In this document: in pieces, positions 46,332 through 58,014 of the stretch | How positions within the stretch are numbered: position 1 is the first letter of the stretch | Layout of the letters: each line of letters begins with the position of its first letter | Assembly (NCBI GenBank): GCA_035610835.1 | Contig: CM069449.1 | Coordinates: forward strand, 10,993,855-11,057,854 | DNA from: Ophiura sarsii | Taxonomy: Eukaryota > Echinodermata > Ophiuroidea > Amphilepidida > Ophiuridae | Direction: 5' to 3' | Length of the DNA: 64,000 bases | Position numbers and translations under genes: made by a program | Notes under the pieces: model-generated | Seen by the model: the letters and a program-made list of their open reading frames with translations, nothing else | Databases searched by the model: none | Told to the model about the DNA's origin: nothing

Positions 46332-47034
46332 CAGGGTGTGTCAAACAAGTGACCCATGTTTTGGCCATGAAAGATACAAATGGATGTAAAATAGTAATAA
46401 GTATGTTCAAGAACCCTTAATGTGTCAGACGAATTTGTTTCTATCCATTTTAGAGCTTATGTCATCAAATTATGGCAAATCTACTCAGGCATGTCCAATT
46501 CAGCTTTGGCCACTTTCCAGGTGCAGAGCTAGAACTAGTTCATTGGAATCGTATAATCAATTAAATCAATAATAATCTACCTACTAAATGTTGATAGTTA
46601 GTTCAATTTGAGCAGAATACATATTTTCATCTATATTATCTATAACAAACCACAGTATATTTTAATATACATGTAGATGCTATTTTGAGCAGATAACATA
46701 TTTTCATCCATATTATCCATAACAAACCACAGTATATGTTAATATAAATGCCTTTTAAGCAATACATTGATATATCCTATAAATCATCATTGGATTCTCA
46801 AAAACAGGTTTTTTTAATTGCAAATCCAATTCCTGATCAAAAGTGTTCAAAGTGGGATTCACACTGAATTTATCATATTCTTGGAGTTAAGGAGAGAAAT
46901 TTAATGGGATGAAGTGCATTTGATAGAGGGGGCTTACCAACAGTTTATTGTTTTGAAAAAAAAACACGCAAAAACATAAGATGTATTTTTAAAATTATTT
47001 TTGCCCACATGGGACACTTTTTTGACACGCCCTG
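46332..47034. mobile_element. Mariner-like non-autonomous element, 703 bp
   Basis: The ends CAGGGTGTGTCAAACAAGTG and CACTTTTTTGACACGCCCTG are inverted repeats with TA on both sides (46330-46331, 47035-47036). It contains a 60-70 bp direct repeat near 46620-46760 (TTATCTATAACAAACCACAG against TTATCCATAACAAACCACAG). No transposase. Confidence 0.85.
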
Positions 47035-47036
47035 TA

Positions 47037-48401
47037 TTTAGGATTAAAGCCTATACAAACAATTGAAACGTCAATTAAGACTTCAGTCGCGTAGTAAAGA
47101 CAGGGCATCCTATAAGAAGGTCATTCATCATGGCTTTAACTGTAATATTATTTCATTAGTTTTAAAAACAAAAAGTATACATTAAATCTAGCGTTGTCAC
47201 TATGTCTTAAAAGGTAGCCAAGAAGATTGTATTTTGCCACATACTTTTAAAGCACTTAATTCAAGTTCACTCAGAAGTCTGAATAAACCGTTGCCTGTAA
47301 CATAGGCCTATACTATGATAGATCCCGTAAAGTAATTGCAAACTATTATCATGTTTTTGTTTAATTACGCAGTATTTGCTGGATGGTTGAGAGATTAAAA
47401 TGTAGGACGCGTGTGGTCAATAAAATATGGTCAACCTGGCATTAATAAACAGCCACTAAACTTGTAAATACGTCAGGAAAGACAAATATTGTTTACAAAA
47501 GTTCTGTGTAGTGTCCTGATTCTACGTCCCGATATTTGATAATAATATTTTGATATAGTTTCTGTATAAAACACTATATGCATCGACCTTTTGAATGGCA
47601 ACGGCATAAATCAACCCACATTTCACTTGTAAAAAATAGTTCGTAAATATTGCTTTTCCCAATAAAATGTATTCAAAACAGTAGCACAAAATAAAGTCGG
47701 ATGAGCTCAGTCAATGCTCCAATCATTGCTTCTTAAAGTTGCGGGTCTCAGTCAAAGAAAATGTCAATTTCTCTGAAATCCTTTTTTGATTGGAAATTGT
47801 GAATTGAATTTGAGGAAAAAATATTCTTCCAAATATTTCAAGATGTCAGTACCAAAAATCTCCGTAATAGCGGGATTTTATTGTCCAAGTTTTCTTTCTC
47901 AAGAGTGTCACGCTATACATATATGGGATACACAGTAATACCTCCTGTCTATCAACTTGTTCCATATCCAAAATTACAATCATTTCTTGTTAGCTCACCG
48001 GCCAGCAGTGGAAAATGGGGTATAAGGGTATGTTGAAAGCTAGAAGATAACCATCACTTTTAGGTGATAGATAGATGCATTTTGGTCATTACTAGAGTCG
48101 ATGTGAACATTTAAAGGGATGCAGTTTTTAAATATGACCAAAATGGGTGAAAATTACACGTTTTTAAAATAGATAATAAAACTACGCCTCCATAAAACTT
48201 AAACATTTTAAGGCAAAACAATGATCAAAATGGACAAAAAAACACAACAAATATCAGGAGAATAATTGAAACAATTGTTAAACGTTTGCTGATTTCTTGT
48301 CGTTGAAATTAGCTAGAGGAATGGAATTGTTAGTGAATGTATTTCAGTTACAAAATACATTAATGCCATTGTTTAGTGAGGGATTGGTCCAGAAGACGTA
48401 A
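47037..48401. other. Single-copy intergenic region
   Basis: AT-rich sequence with no splice-bounded frame or repeat that I recognise. No gene is visible. Confidence 0.5.
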
Positions 48402-48639
48402 CACTTTCCACGTGGCAGGCGTCTGCAGACGACATTCCAAAATGTCACAAAATGTTTCAAAAATTTCAAAATTATTGAATTGAATTACCATATTTGGAAT
48501 CATCATGAGAAATGCATTAAAATAAGTACACACATGTCTAGTATTGGTTCAGTAATCTTTAAGATAGACCTCGGAAGTTGGGAAAGTTTCTGAAAAATCT
48601 GTTTTGTATTTGGTAAAACCAATAGCCGCGTGGAAAGTG
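48402..48639. mobile_element. piggyBac-type MITE, inverted
   Basis: Begins CACTTTCCACGTGGCAGG, carries GTCTGCAGACGACATTCC and ends CCGCGTGGAAAGTG. It is flanked by TTAA on the right (48640-48643) and by GTAA, a one-base variant, on the left. It is the family of 21075-21291 in opposite orientation. Confidence 0.88.
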
Positions 48640-49344
48640 TTAACACTAATATCGAAAATCAGTATTCAGCCCATTTGTCACGTACACGCCACTGATTCTC
48701 AGGATTATGTATCTTACAGTTATGGTTTTGTAGTTAATGTATGTTTTGTATGAAAAATATTGCCTTTAAAATATTGCCTTTATAAGGCCAGTAGGAGTTT
48801 ACTTGTTACACTTTAACTGGATTTAGGAAGAGCTCACAATGTGTCCTGCTGTGGCTGGGTGCCTTCCTTTTTCTAACCATGAGGCAGCAGTCTCTCAATC
48901 TTTCTTCTTTTAATGGTGGTTTTTATGTATGGTAGGAAAATCAAGACTTGCAGGTTTTATGCCTGCAATCTTGATTCAAAATATGATTTCACAACCATCT
49001 TTCTCCAAATTTTAGCTTATAATAGTTTAGTCCTCATTGTATGTGGAGATTGGCTTGTTGATTTGCTGAAAAAAAGGGAAAATTCGAGGGCAATCTTGGT
49101 TGTGTGGTTGTGGCCATATGTCTCATGTGCTTGTACATGCATGCGTTCTATAATTTCCTTACATTGCATTGGCAGCTTATTGATTGCCTAATTATGCCCG
49201 TTTGTTGCTATGGTTTTACAAAAAGAATAACATTACATTATAAATTTATAAAGTTCATCTCTAAGCTAGGCCTAGTAGTCAGTCAGGCTAGGCATATCAT
49301 GTCTGTTTTTGCTTATTAGTTATTTCTAACGTAAACGAGGGCTT
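48640..49344. other. Intergenic region with an unsupported 92-codon frame
   Basis: The plus-strand frame 48913-49191 begins at an ATG and encodes a hydrophobic stretch (LQILAYNSLVLIVC), but there is no promoter, splice or conservation support. I cannot assign it. Confidence 0.3.
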
Positions 49345-49892
49345 TAATGTTTGCTTTTCCTTTTCCCTTTTGGGGTAGTTAATTCACAGTTGTTGATTTT
49401 CATTGTAATTTGTTCAAAGTTTGGCCTAGCTAGCCCAGCCTAGACATAGGCCTATGCCTAGTAGTAGGCTAGTAATAGTAGGCCTAGGCAGTTAGGCCTA
49501 GGATATTTTTGCTTTGGTCTAGGGGGGCCCAGATGTATATTAAGGTTTAATTTCGGTATAGTATGTTATTTATGATCCGGCTTTACAATCATGAGGTCAG
49601 TGGTTCGAATCCTACGAATGGGATTTGTTTTAGTAAGCTTTTAAGCACTCTTACTTCTAACATTAAAATGTTTGCTTTTCATTTCCTTTTCCCTTTGGGG
49701 TAGTTAATTCACAGTTTAATGATATTCATTGTATTTTGTTCCAAGTTTGGTCTAGCCCAGCCTAGGCCAAGTAGGTCTAGGCCTAGTAATAAAGGTTGGC
49801 AGTTAGGCCTAGGATAAGTTTGCTTTGGCATAGGGGGCCAAAGATGCATATGATGGTTTAATTTCGGTATATCTTGCCATTTATGATCCTCT
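49345..49892. repeat. Two-copy TAGGCCTA-rich direct repeat, period about 320 bp
   Basis: The block from TTTGCTTTTCCTTTTCCC through TTAATTTCGGTATA (about 49349-49560) recurs at about 49669-49870. Each has a core of overlapping TAGGCCTA palindromes. A tRNA 3'-half-like sequence (CAGTGGTTCGAATCCTACG near 49598-49616) lies between the copies, suggesting a SINE remnant. Confidence 0.75.
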
Positions 49893-50269
49893 AGCAGTTG
49901 AGCTGTTGAATTATCTCAAGCACTTCACCATCTGTTTCAATTGGATCAGCTAATTAGGCCATTCACTCTTTTCGATTTGAGCTGACCTCGTTATTCCTAC
50001 AAACATGGAGTAGAGTAATTATCTAACTACTACCCAATTTTAAATACAATTGCCACCATAAGTGCCAAAATAGTTGTATGTGTCTGCTGCCCTTATCATT
50101 GTGTGTATTACATACATGACACTTTGCCCAAACAAGTTTGCTATAATGTTGCATCAAACTTGTATATGGTAACGAGGATTCTTATTGTCATAAATGTATA
50201 TCGCATTCATTTCAACATGTAATTGTTTTAAAATATTATGTCTGAAAATAAGCAAATATTTCATTTTAA

Positions 50270-50640
50270 AAGTTATTCATACACGTTTAGTAGCTACGAA
50301 CCAATCAGAAAACAGGAAACTAAAATATGCGGAGTGGATTGAAGGTATTTAATTACACTCTGCGCGCGCGCAGTACATGCGTGTATCACGCAATCCTTTT
50401 GTTTTGATTCCATGTTCACGACGCACGGATTCGCCGACTTTTACTGCGGGTGATATACAACTTTTTTTATTCGTTATTACAGAGATTAAAAGTATGCACA
50501 GCATTGTAAATTTTATGTAAAATATTATGTCTGAAAATAAGCAAGTATTTCATTTTAAAGTTATTCATACACGTTTAGGAGCTACGAACCAATCAGAAAG
50601 CAACTAAAATACGCGGAGTGCATTGAAGAACGCTCGCCTT
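50270..50640. repeat. Repeated CACGTTTAG...GCGGAGTG block (two copies; third near 52988)
   Basis: About 70 bp including TACGAACCAATCAGAAA and GCGGAGTGCATTGAA occurs at about 50278-50345, 50565-50630 and again at 52988-53057. Each has a CCAAT motif. Confidence 0.75.
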
Positions 50641-52844
50641 CCGAGCAAGTGTGTTCATCCACGTGATAAATTTTCTGTAAAATTGAAAATCAACATTTTG
50701 CAATATCCTGAGCTACGTACTCGAGATTATCTTTCATTTTATTTATATCATGCTACCCTCACGCCAAAAAGACCCCAAATTTTTACAAATCTACTACCAT
50801 TTCACAACACGAGTAGTGATTTAATGTTGTGCGCCCGTACATAATAGTGCATGATGTGCTCCAAATTGACCCGATGACATGTAGTTGTATTTCCTTCATT
50901 GATGTTATAAACTAGGATCATAGGAAAAGTTTGAAATTTCAAATTGAAATTAGTACAAGTACACGACGGTTCCATTTGGCTTATCCTCGACTCATGCTCA
51001 GCGATAATCTAATTGTAACGCTCAAACGCCAGGTTAAATGCATATATCCGATTTCATTTGCCCGTACCACTAACCGAAATTCATTCAATTATACTCTTTT
51101 TATTGCTTATAATCAATAATAATTTTGGAAGCGATATCCTTCTGCATTCCACAATTTGCATACAAATAAATAAATAATTAAATAAATATCTTCTCTACAA
51201 ATTGGGTCATGGCAGATTTCCCTGTTTAAAATGGCATTCTGCCATTGCACTATAATAATGTTTCCAATCAGTTACCAGTATTAAAACAGAGAGAATGTGG
51301 AACTATAATGAATCGATGTGTACGAAGCAATCCTCCCGCCGCCCCGCGTAGTGAGCCGGTATGAAAGCAGCCATAGTCCTCCTTGAGCCATAGTCCGGCC
51401 TTCGTAGACATACACGAAATAAAAAATGAAACTAGTATAACATGTACTGATGAGTGCCATATACTTGACTGTACAGGGCGGACTATAGCTCCAGGTGACT
51501 ATAGCGCCTTCTACACCGGAACGATTGCGATCTACAAGGTGCATTCGCATAGACCTTATGATTCCACACCACCAAAGAAATGTGTGCTAGCGCCCAACAC
51601 TAGCCAGTGTTTTAATTTAAGATTGACCCTAGCTTTCACCATTAATTTAAATGTACAGAAAAGGTATACAGTGCGCTTAATAGGAAAGAAATTTTTGTTA
51701 TTTGTGATTTGTAGACTATAAACTTAATATTTATCCAAATAATCCTGGTGTTTTCTGTAATAGTAAGATTTGACACAACTTTTCTCTTTTCACTTCTTCT
51801 AGGACAAATGCACCGAATATAGCTAGCAGAGAGCGATTTTGAGAGTAGACTAGTATTCGACGTCCTGTTGCGGTGAAAAATGCTGGTCAACCCCCCCCCC
51901 CCTCCCCCCCCCCCCCCCCCCCCCCCCCCAAAATGGTGTTTTTTTGATAGCAGGCATCAGTATCTTCAAAGAAAACCAAGAGTTCAAACAAGTCGCTCGA
52001 TAGCTGAAAATAAGACTTTAATTTGACATCTTTAGCATGTAAACTATAGGGGAATTAATTGGTGGTGTGACACCAATGAAGTGTTCATCACATGACATAA
52101 ATTGCCCGCTTAGGAGCGCTATTAATTCGGTCTGGTAAACCTATTGTTATCAATTACTACGCGAGGATTGCCTGGTTGTACATTTAAATTCGAGCGGTAC
52201 TTCTTGCTAACTGCATGGGTGAGTTTCCATTATGTTGCAAATTACATCCACGCTCATGTGTTTAAACTACTCAATGGGCGTTGCAATGCAGCCGGTTGGT
52301 TGCACACGAGAATTATGTCATATAGCAACCGGCTTTGACTGAAGGCGAATATTTAAATTTTGTGCCGGTTTTAGGGCAACAATTTATAGCGCTGCTAAGC
52401 GGGCCTTGTAGCGTAATGGCTTTATTATTCAAATACAATTGCATGGACTTGTTCTAAACGTTCAATATGAATAAGACAACTCCAATGCATACTGGACCAG
52501 ACACGCGCTTCTGTCAAATTGAGGAATTTCATACTATCCTAGCGGATGAATTAAATTGACATTTGTTTCAAAATATCGCAATTTTTGCTTCATTTACAAA
52601 GCATTTGCAGGATCTCGACATTGCAACGTTGGACTTCATCATATACCGGCTATAGCAAAAAAATGCAGCTTTTCCAAGTTGACTGATGATTGAAGTTGTA
52701 ATATCAGTGGTGCCAATGTGAATAAAACATTCATTAACTGTATAGTATAATGGAGATGACAAAAGTGTTATGAAAACACGCATGCGTTAAAATTGCCCTA
52801 ATAAAATGCTAAACAACAGAGAGACACGCAGATGCTCTACAAGA
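50641..52844. other. Intergenic region, no firm gene
   Basis: Contains a plus-strand open stretch around 51383-51537 (with SITCTDECHILDCTGRTIA) followed by a weak donor AAG|GTGCAT, a C homopolymer tract (about 51889-51930) and a short AAATAAAT run near 51165. None is strong enough to call a gene; the stretch before 51537 could be an exon. Confidence 0.3.
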
Positions 52845-53040
52845 TTCCACACCACTAAATAGACCCCCTATACTTTTACATGTTAAAGAAGCGTTACAAA
52901 ACGTCGGTTTTCTCGCTTATAAAGCGACTGGATTTTTCAACTTTACATTTTTCTTCAAGTTTATGATATTTGTGATCATTGAAGTACATTCATACACTCT
53001 TTGTAGTGTCGAACCAATCAGAAAGCAAGAAACTAAAATA

Positions 53041-53088
53041 CGCGGAGTGCATTGAAAGTGTTTTTAAACACTTTCAATGCACTCCGCG
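53041..53088. repeat. 48-bp perfect palindrome
   Basis: CGCGGAGTGCATTGAAAGTG followed by TTT, a TT spacer and the exact reverse complement. Arms are 23 bp. It begins inside the third copy of the GCGGAGTG block. Confidence 0.95.
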
Positions 53089-53284
53089 TAATGCACTCCG
53101 CGTGGTGCGCCGTTCAATGCACGCCACGCACTTTGTTTTGATTCGTTGTTCAGGAATCCCGGGTTCGCCGTTTTTCACTGCGGGTGTTAGCAAACTTATT
53201 AACATGTTTTATTCTTTTTTGCATTGACACAATTATGCTTACATTGTAAATGTTGATTTGTATAGTGTCGTGTATGAATTAGGT

Positions 53285-53456
53285 CAATGCATGCGTATGT
53301 TTTGTTTCTCTACAAATTAGAAAAATCAATGCACTAGCGGAAATGTTGATATGCTCACAATAGCACTCCCCTGCGGGGTCGTGCCATTATTCACACATCA
53401 ACATCAGCGCGCGTGCATTGATTTTTCTAATTTCTCTCAAAACAACACATACGCAT
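53285..53456. repeat. Fold-back element of about 170 bp
   Basis: ATGCGTATGTTTTG and AAATTAGAAAAATCAATGCA at the left are mirrored by TGCATTGATTTTTCTAATTT and CAACACATACGCAT at the right. The centre has CCCCTGCGGGG. Probably a MITE; no target duplication was confirmed. Confidence 0.7.
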
Positions 53457-54160
53457 TTATATAGGGTAAACCTGAAAGTTCCGAGAAATGAGCCCCTGAT
53501 TTTGGTCAGCTGGTTTATCGCTCCCCTCTATCATCAAAACATTGAGCAGTGTTGACAAAACATGTACGATCAAAATAACCCAAACACCTACAAAATGGAC
53601 TGAAAATATCTCATTTTACACAAAAAGTGCCAACAAAATGTTTTTTATCTCAAAAGTCACATTTTTGGCACTTTTTGGTCACTATTTTCAAAACTATACA
53701 TTTTTAAGCCAAACTAGATAATTGAATTAAGATGATTTTGGTGAAATTTTGAAATTTTGAATCAAAAACTGATTTTGTTAGGTTGTCTGAAAATATTTGG
53801 CGCCAAAAAAGTGATTTTTGGGAAAAAATGTCGAAATCACTATTTTTTGTGAAATTTAATACCAGAAATAGATTCTCCGACTCATTTCATTTGAAAAATT
53901 GTATACTTTTATGTACATTACATTATTAGTTTAAAAGTTACAGTGCTTGATAAATTTCATAAAAAAGGGTTGACACTTCCATAATCATTTGTACCTTTCT
54001 TGAAAACTTATGATTATGCTTGGGCCACCGGCATCAAAAATAAAGAGAAAATCTGATTGTCGTTTGGCAAGGACACAATCATTTAGTGGTGTGGAAACAC
54101 AATCCTATGCCTTTATGTCTTGTCAATCATAACCCCTAACTGGTCCCGAGATGCTGTTAA

Positions 54161-54369
54161 CCCCCTGAGAACTACCGGCCGATTGGTCAGAAAGATAGAT
54201 ACATCATTTATTGCGCCAATCAGAGACAGTGTTAGAACAATTGTATCCCTGCTTAAGATTGGAGTGAAATATTTTACAAACTGCATTTTAATTGGCTATG
54301 CAAATGAGTATATCTTGCAATACACCAATCAGAACCACTGTAAGATATAGGTCGATAGTGCCCAGGAGG
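54161..54369. mobile_element. TTAA-flanked MITE, 209 bp
   Basis: The ends CCCCCTGAGAACTA and TAGTGCCCAGGAGG are imperfect inverted repeats flanked by TTAA (54157-54160, 54370-54373). The interior has CCAATCAG-type words in both directions. Non-autonomous. Confidence 0.7.
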
Positions 54370-54435
54370 TTAAATTGAGATTTCGGGGTAACTCCCAAAC
54401 TTTTCTATAGACGGCTATAAACTACAATTCAAAGC

Positions 54436-55400
54436 ACTAGTTAATGAGTAATGTTGGTGTGAATAACATGAATTGCAGTCCCCGACTATGTCCGTGATTC
54501 ACCTTTTGAAAATGATCAATATGTGGACTTTGAACGGTTTTTGAAATATATATTATGAGACAAAATAGCAATTGTTCTACGCGTTTTAATCACAGAATGT
54601 ATTCATGTAACGCGCCATGATTTATGCAGTCTGCACCAGTGGCGTAGCCAAGGGGGGGCAAGGGGGGGCAGCTGCCCCCCCTGTGGGGTTCTCTGCCCCC
54701 CCTGTTGCCCCCCCTGTGGGAAATGTCAGTTGAAATAATTTGGGACTAACCTATTCACAACACAAGGAAATTCAATCCTCAATTTGGTTGTTGCCCCCCC
54801 ACCAAAACTCCCGGCCCCCCCTTTGCCCCCCCACTGAGAAAAACCTGGCTACGCCACTGGTCTGCACTCATTTATTACAAATCACCAACAGCTATAAAAG
54901 GGGCACAAAGAGATACGTATGGGAGGGCGCCGTTAATGTTTCTGGAAATCAGGTTTGTTTGCACCTTTGCAATACTATAGGCATATACTAACTACAATCT
55001 GACACTGATACCGTTTACCTTAATACACTGTCTATCATGTAAAAGTTCACGATTTGGTAATATCGATGTAAATCACATCGAAATTATCAGCATCACTCAC
55101 CATATAACTTGCTTCTACCAGTTTCAATCTAGCGCGATTATTCAACCGTGTTCCCATAAACAAATTACACTTCAGGATTCCTACGTACCTTATCTATTGA
55201 AACAATTCCTTTTTTCTAAATTTCATTTTTTCGCGGCTATCTCTCAATGCCCCTTTAAACAGTCTGTACTTCTATATTTAATTACACCATGTTTAGATGT
55301 GATAATTGATGATGACGTGTCGAATTCAATTACGTGCTCATACTGTCACGTGCCAAGTAATTAGTATTATTCACTTATACATATTTATAAGGGTATCCTT
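54436..55400. repeat. Segment duplicated at 56524-56960 (left copy)
   Basis: GAGTAATGTTGGTGTGAA through GCGCCATGATTTATGCAGT, then CATTTATTACAAATC, ATTACACCATGTTTAGA and AAGTAATTAGTA, all have counterparts in order at 56524-56880. The right copy lacks the hAT-like element found here at 54637. Divergence is clear, so the duplication is older than the array. Confidence 0.75.
54637..54859. mobile_element. hAT-like MITE, 223 bp
   Basis: The termini CAGTGGCGTAGCCA and TGGCTACGCCACTG are perfect inverted repeats with an exact 8-bp duplication GTCTGCAC (54629-54636, 54860-54867). The GC-rich interior has CCCCCCCTG runs. The paralogous segment near 56716 is unoccupied. Confidence 0.93.
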
Positions 55401-55885
55401 TTTTGATTGGTTCATTTCAGAAAAAGTCGGATAAATCAAAAAGCCTGTCGAATGCTTGTTTGTTTTTATACTACTACCAAACGTACCGTCCCGCTAATCA
55501 ACACCGTCCCTCGAAATAGTTCTAGAGCCTATGAATATTACGTATATATTAAAGGGACATTAAGTGGTGTTGAACATTTTAAATGTTTAAAAATTTACTT
55601 CAGAATTCAAGATGAACATTAAAAATTGCGATTATTGTTGTTTCTACTAACACAAACACAGCAAAACTTGATTAAAAACAATATCATCGCTATTTATTGA
55701 AGAACGCCCTCTATGTAATACAATTATTATAAAAATATACTAATCTCAGTTTTTATCATAATTGAGGGCGCAGCCTCCAACACATCTCTTAGTGCCACTT
55801 TAAACGGGGATGCTAAGTGCGAAGTTGACAACAACAAACATGGCGTCGTCTGCTAAACATCTGCCGACGAAATTTGCTAACTAAA
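55370..55885 (+). repeat. Diverged relic of the array unit
   Basis: Homologous to unit 2 at 23510-23630 (ATTCATAAGGGT, TTGATTGGTTCATTT, a degenerate TATA, TTGTTTTTA) and again to 25640-25700 (GCTAAGTGCGAAGTTGA, then GTCTGCTAAACATCTGCCG). It lacks the ACTCAAC MITE and the RTE that sit between these blocks in the units, so it shows the ancestral state. ATGGCGTCGTCTGCTAAACA opens a 14-codon frame at 55840. The matching region upstream differs from the units by an in-frame 21-base gap. Confidence 0.6.
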
Positions 55886-56199
55886 CAGATGGAGATTTGA
55901 GGCTTCTTTTGTATAATTAAGATGCTGCATCTATCAAGCATGTAATAAAACAAACAAACAATCCGTGATTGTCTGCGGCATTTAATGTGAAGAATAGGAA
56001 ACGGTTTTTCGATGATACTGTTCATCTGCCAGGAGAATTGAGTCCGCCGCTTCTTGCTCGCTATGTGTACTATGCAATTTACAGTAATACCATGTAGCTT
56101 GTAGGCCTACTAGACGACCCTATAAACGGGAGCCACGTAAGCTTTTTTTCAAATTTTAAGTTTTACTTAAAATAGTTTAAACAATGAAATATATGCGAG

Positions 56200-56388
56200 A
56201 TTTAATAAAACAAATACAACATGGTTCATTTCGGTAAAGTAGTAAAAACTACTGGTCCCTTGGATGACTTGTGACTACCTCCCGACGCGGACGTTCGCGT
56301 CTGGAGGTAGTCACCAGTCATCCAACACCAGGGGACCGGTATAGTTTTCACTACTTTACCGAAATGAACCATGTTGTATTTATTAAAT
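56200..56388. repeat. Long imperfect hairpin, about 189 bp
   Basis: ATTTAATAAAACAAATACAA then CATGGTTCATTTCGGTAAAG at the left pairs with its complement at the right (CTTTACCGAAATGAACCATG, TTGTATTTATTAAAT). Pairing extends through the CTACCTCC arms to the tip around GACGCGGACGTTCGCGTC. Could be a MITE or a structured RNA precursor. The ORF across it is a palindrome artefact. Confidence 0.85.
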
Positions 56389-56523
56389 AGCCCGACCAAT
56401 ATGAGCAAAAGATGATTCCATTAACAGGGGTGAAAATGGCGGAATTTAGGGGCTGTGGGATCAAAACCCAGGTCCACCATCACGGGAGTCCGTGTCTTTG
56501 CCAGGGGGTCGCCTTAATTTCAG

Positions 56524-56960
56524 AAATGAGTAATGTTAGCGTGAAGAACCTGAAATACTGTTTACCCAGTCTATGACTATGTTCAATCTTTCAAAATGAT
56601 GAATATGTCTGGACGGACTTTGAATTGTGTTTGAATTATATATGAGACAAAACAGCAACATTTGCGCGCATTACTCACACTGAGAATGTAAACGCGCCAT
56701 GATTTGTGCAGTCATTTAATTACAAATCGCTAATGCTTCAGCAGCTACTTAAAAACTGTCCGTTCTTCTTGTACTTTATTTAATTACATCATGTTTAGAA
56801 GTGATAGTTGATGATGTCTCGAATGCAATTACGTGTTCACAATAGATCAACGACATGTGCCAGACTGCCAGGTAATTAGTAATACCACGAGTGATACGTC
56901 CGTTTACGTACAATATATAAACAAAGGAAGATATACACTGAAAATCACTATCGGCTGTCA
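56524..56960. repeat. Segment duplicated at 54436-55400 (right copy)
   Basis: See the left copy. It ends near ATATATAAACAAAGG, a TATA-like word. Confidence 0.7.
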
Positions 56961-57071
56961 AACCGAAAATGTTCGTGTGACATAGCCTAAGTAAAAGGTT
57001 TTTAAAACTCTTTTTGAGAACTTTTACTTTATAGAGAATAATAGTCGTATTACGTTTTTTATTTCTAACAA

Positions 57072-57461
57072 TTGTCTCTTTTTAAAAATATGTTTGCTTT
57101 GAGAAGACACCTTTGGTGTAGGCCTTCATTAGGAATGTTTACAAAATTCCTAATAAGCCGGCAAAGTGTTACCTGTTATCCGATATTTCAACTGGTGTCG
57201 CTATATGATAAGTCCCGAACCCCGATCGAAATGATCACCGCGTTATGTCTGTGGCGTGTATTACTATTCCTGAAGGTGCGTGATATAGTAACCAGAATGT
57301 TATGCGTGGTACCCATACCGGATGACAGCATCTTACACGCGGTGCAACAGTTGATAATCCTTTTGATTTGTGTGTTGGTTGTAATAAATGTTTTTAAAGA
57401 AATGCCGAAGAAAAAAAATCCAATTAAATCCATCAATGGATTCAACTCTTATCAATGCTAA
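57072..57461 (+). other. Region open on both strands, unassigned
   Basis: The plus frame has 129 codons with a hydrophobic segment near its C-terminus (LIILLICVLVVINVF). The minus strand (57445-57188) has 85 codons including NCCTACKMLSSGMG. CpG density is higher than in the surroundings. The minus frame could be a downstream exon of the secreted-peptide gene whose exon is at 58015-58196, but acceptor phases do not decide it. Confidence 0.25.
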
Positions 57462-57542
57462 TTGACATACTGTGTAATAAGTCGCCTACTTGCTCGCTCA
57501 AGTATGTACTGGACTCAAGTAGTTTTAATTAAAAAGTGTTAA

Positions 57543-57795
57543 CACTTTCCACGCGGCTATTAGTGTTACCTTCAGAATACCTTATACAAAACTGTTTTTT
57601 CCGAAACCTTTCCCAACTTTTAAAGTCGATCTCAAGAATTACTAAACCAATACTCGGTATGTTTGTACTTATTTCAATGAATTTATCACGGTGATTACAA
57701 ATATGGTAATGAAATTCAATAATGTTGACATTTTTTGAGAGATTTTTAAAAAATGTTGGACGTGTCGTTTGCAGACGACTGTCGTGTGGCGAGTG
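57543..57795. mobile_element. piggyBac-type MITE
   Basis: Ends CACTTTCCACGCGGC and CGTGTGGCGAGTG, with TTAA on both sides (57539-57542, 57796-57799) and GTTTGCAGACGACTG near the right end. Family of 21075-21291. Confidence 0.9.
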
Positions 57796-58014
57796 TTAAG
57801 ATTGCGGATAATAGCGTAATATTGATCGATCAAAGCTTATTGAATTATTATGGTTTTTAAAGAACACGCGGTAGACGGTAATGTTTCAGTTTATCTGAGA
57901 GATCACAAATTATGTTTTTGTGTATGTTATTATACTGTTATTGTATTATGCGCAACATGTTGTAATCCGTTATGGAAACATCGCCGTCTATGCATGGTGA
58001 ATTGCACCACTTAC

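Noticed and set aside
51383..51721. 112-codon ORF with four cysteines
   Set aside because: Starts at TTG with no acceptor in the right place; kept only as a remark in the intergenic entry.
52846..54098. A 1.25-kb element bounded by TTCCACACCACTAAAT and its reverse complement
   Set aside because: The 16-bp inverted words are real, but no target duplication was found and the interior contains unrelated repeats, so a single element is not established.
56226..56408. 60-codon ORF on the minus strand
   Set aside because: It lies entirely within the long hairpin, where both strands read similarly.
57188..57445. CC..C motif suggesting an insulin A chain or orexin-like peptide
   Set aside because: Spacing is CCxxC, not CCxxxC, and no matching partner chain, amidation site or dibasic site is arranged as in those families.
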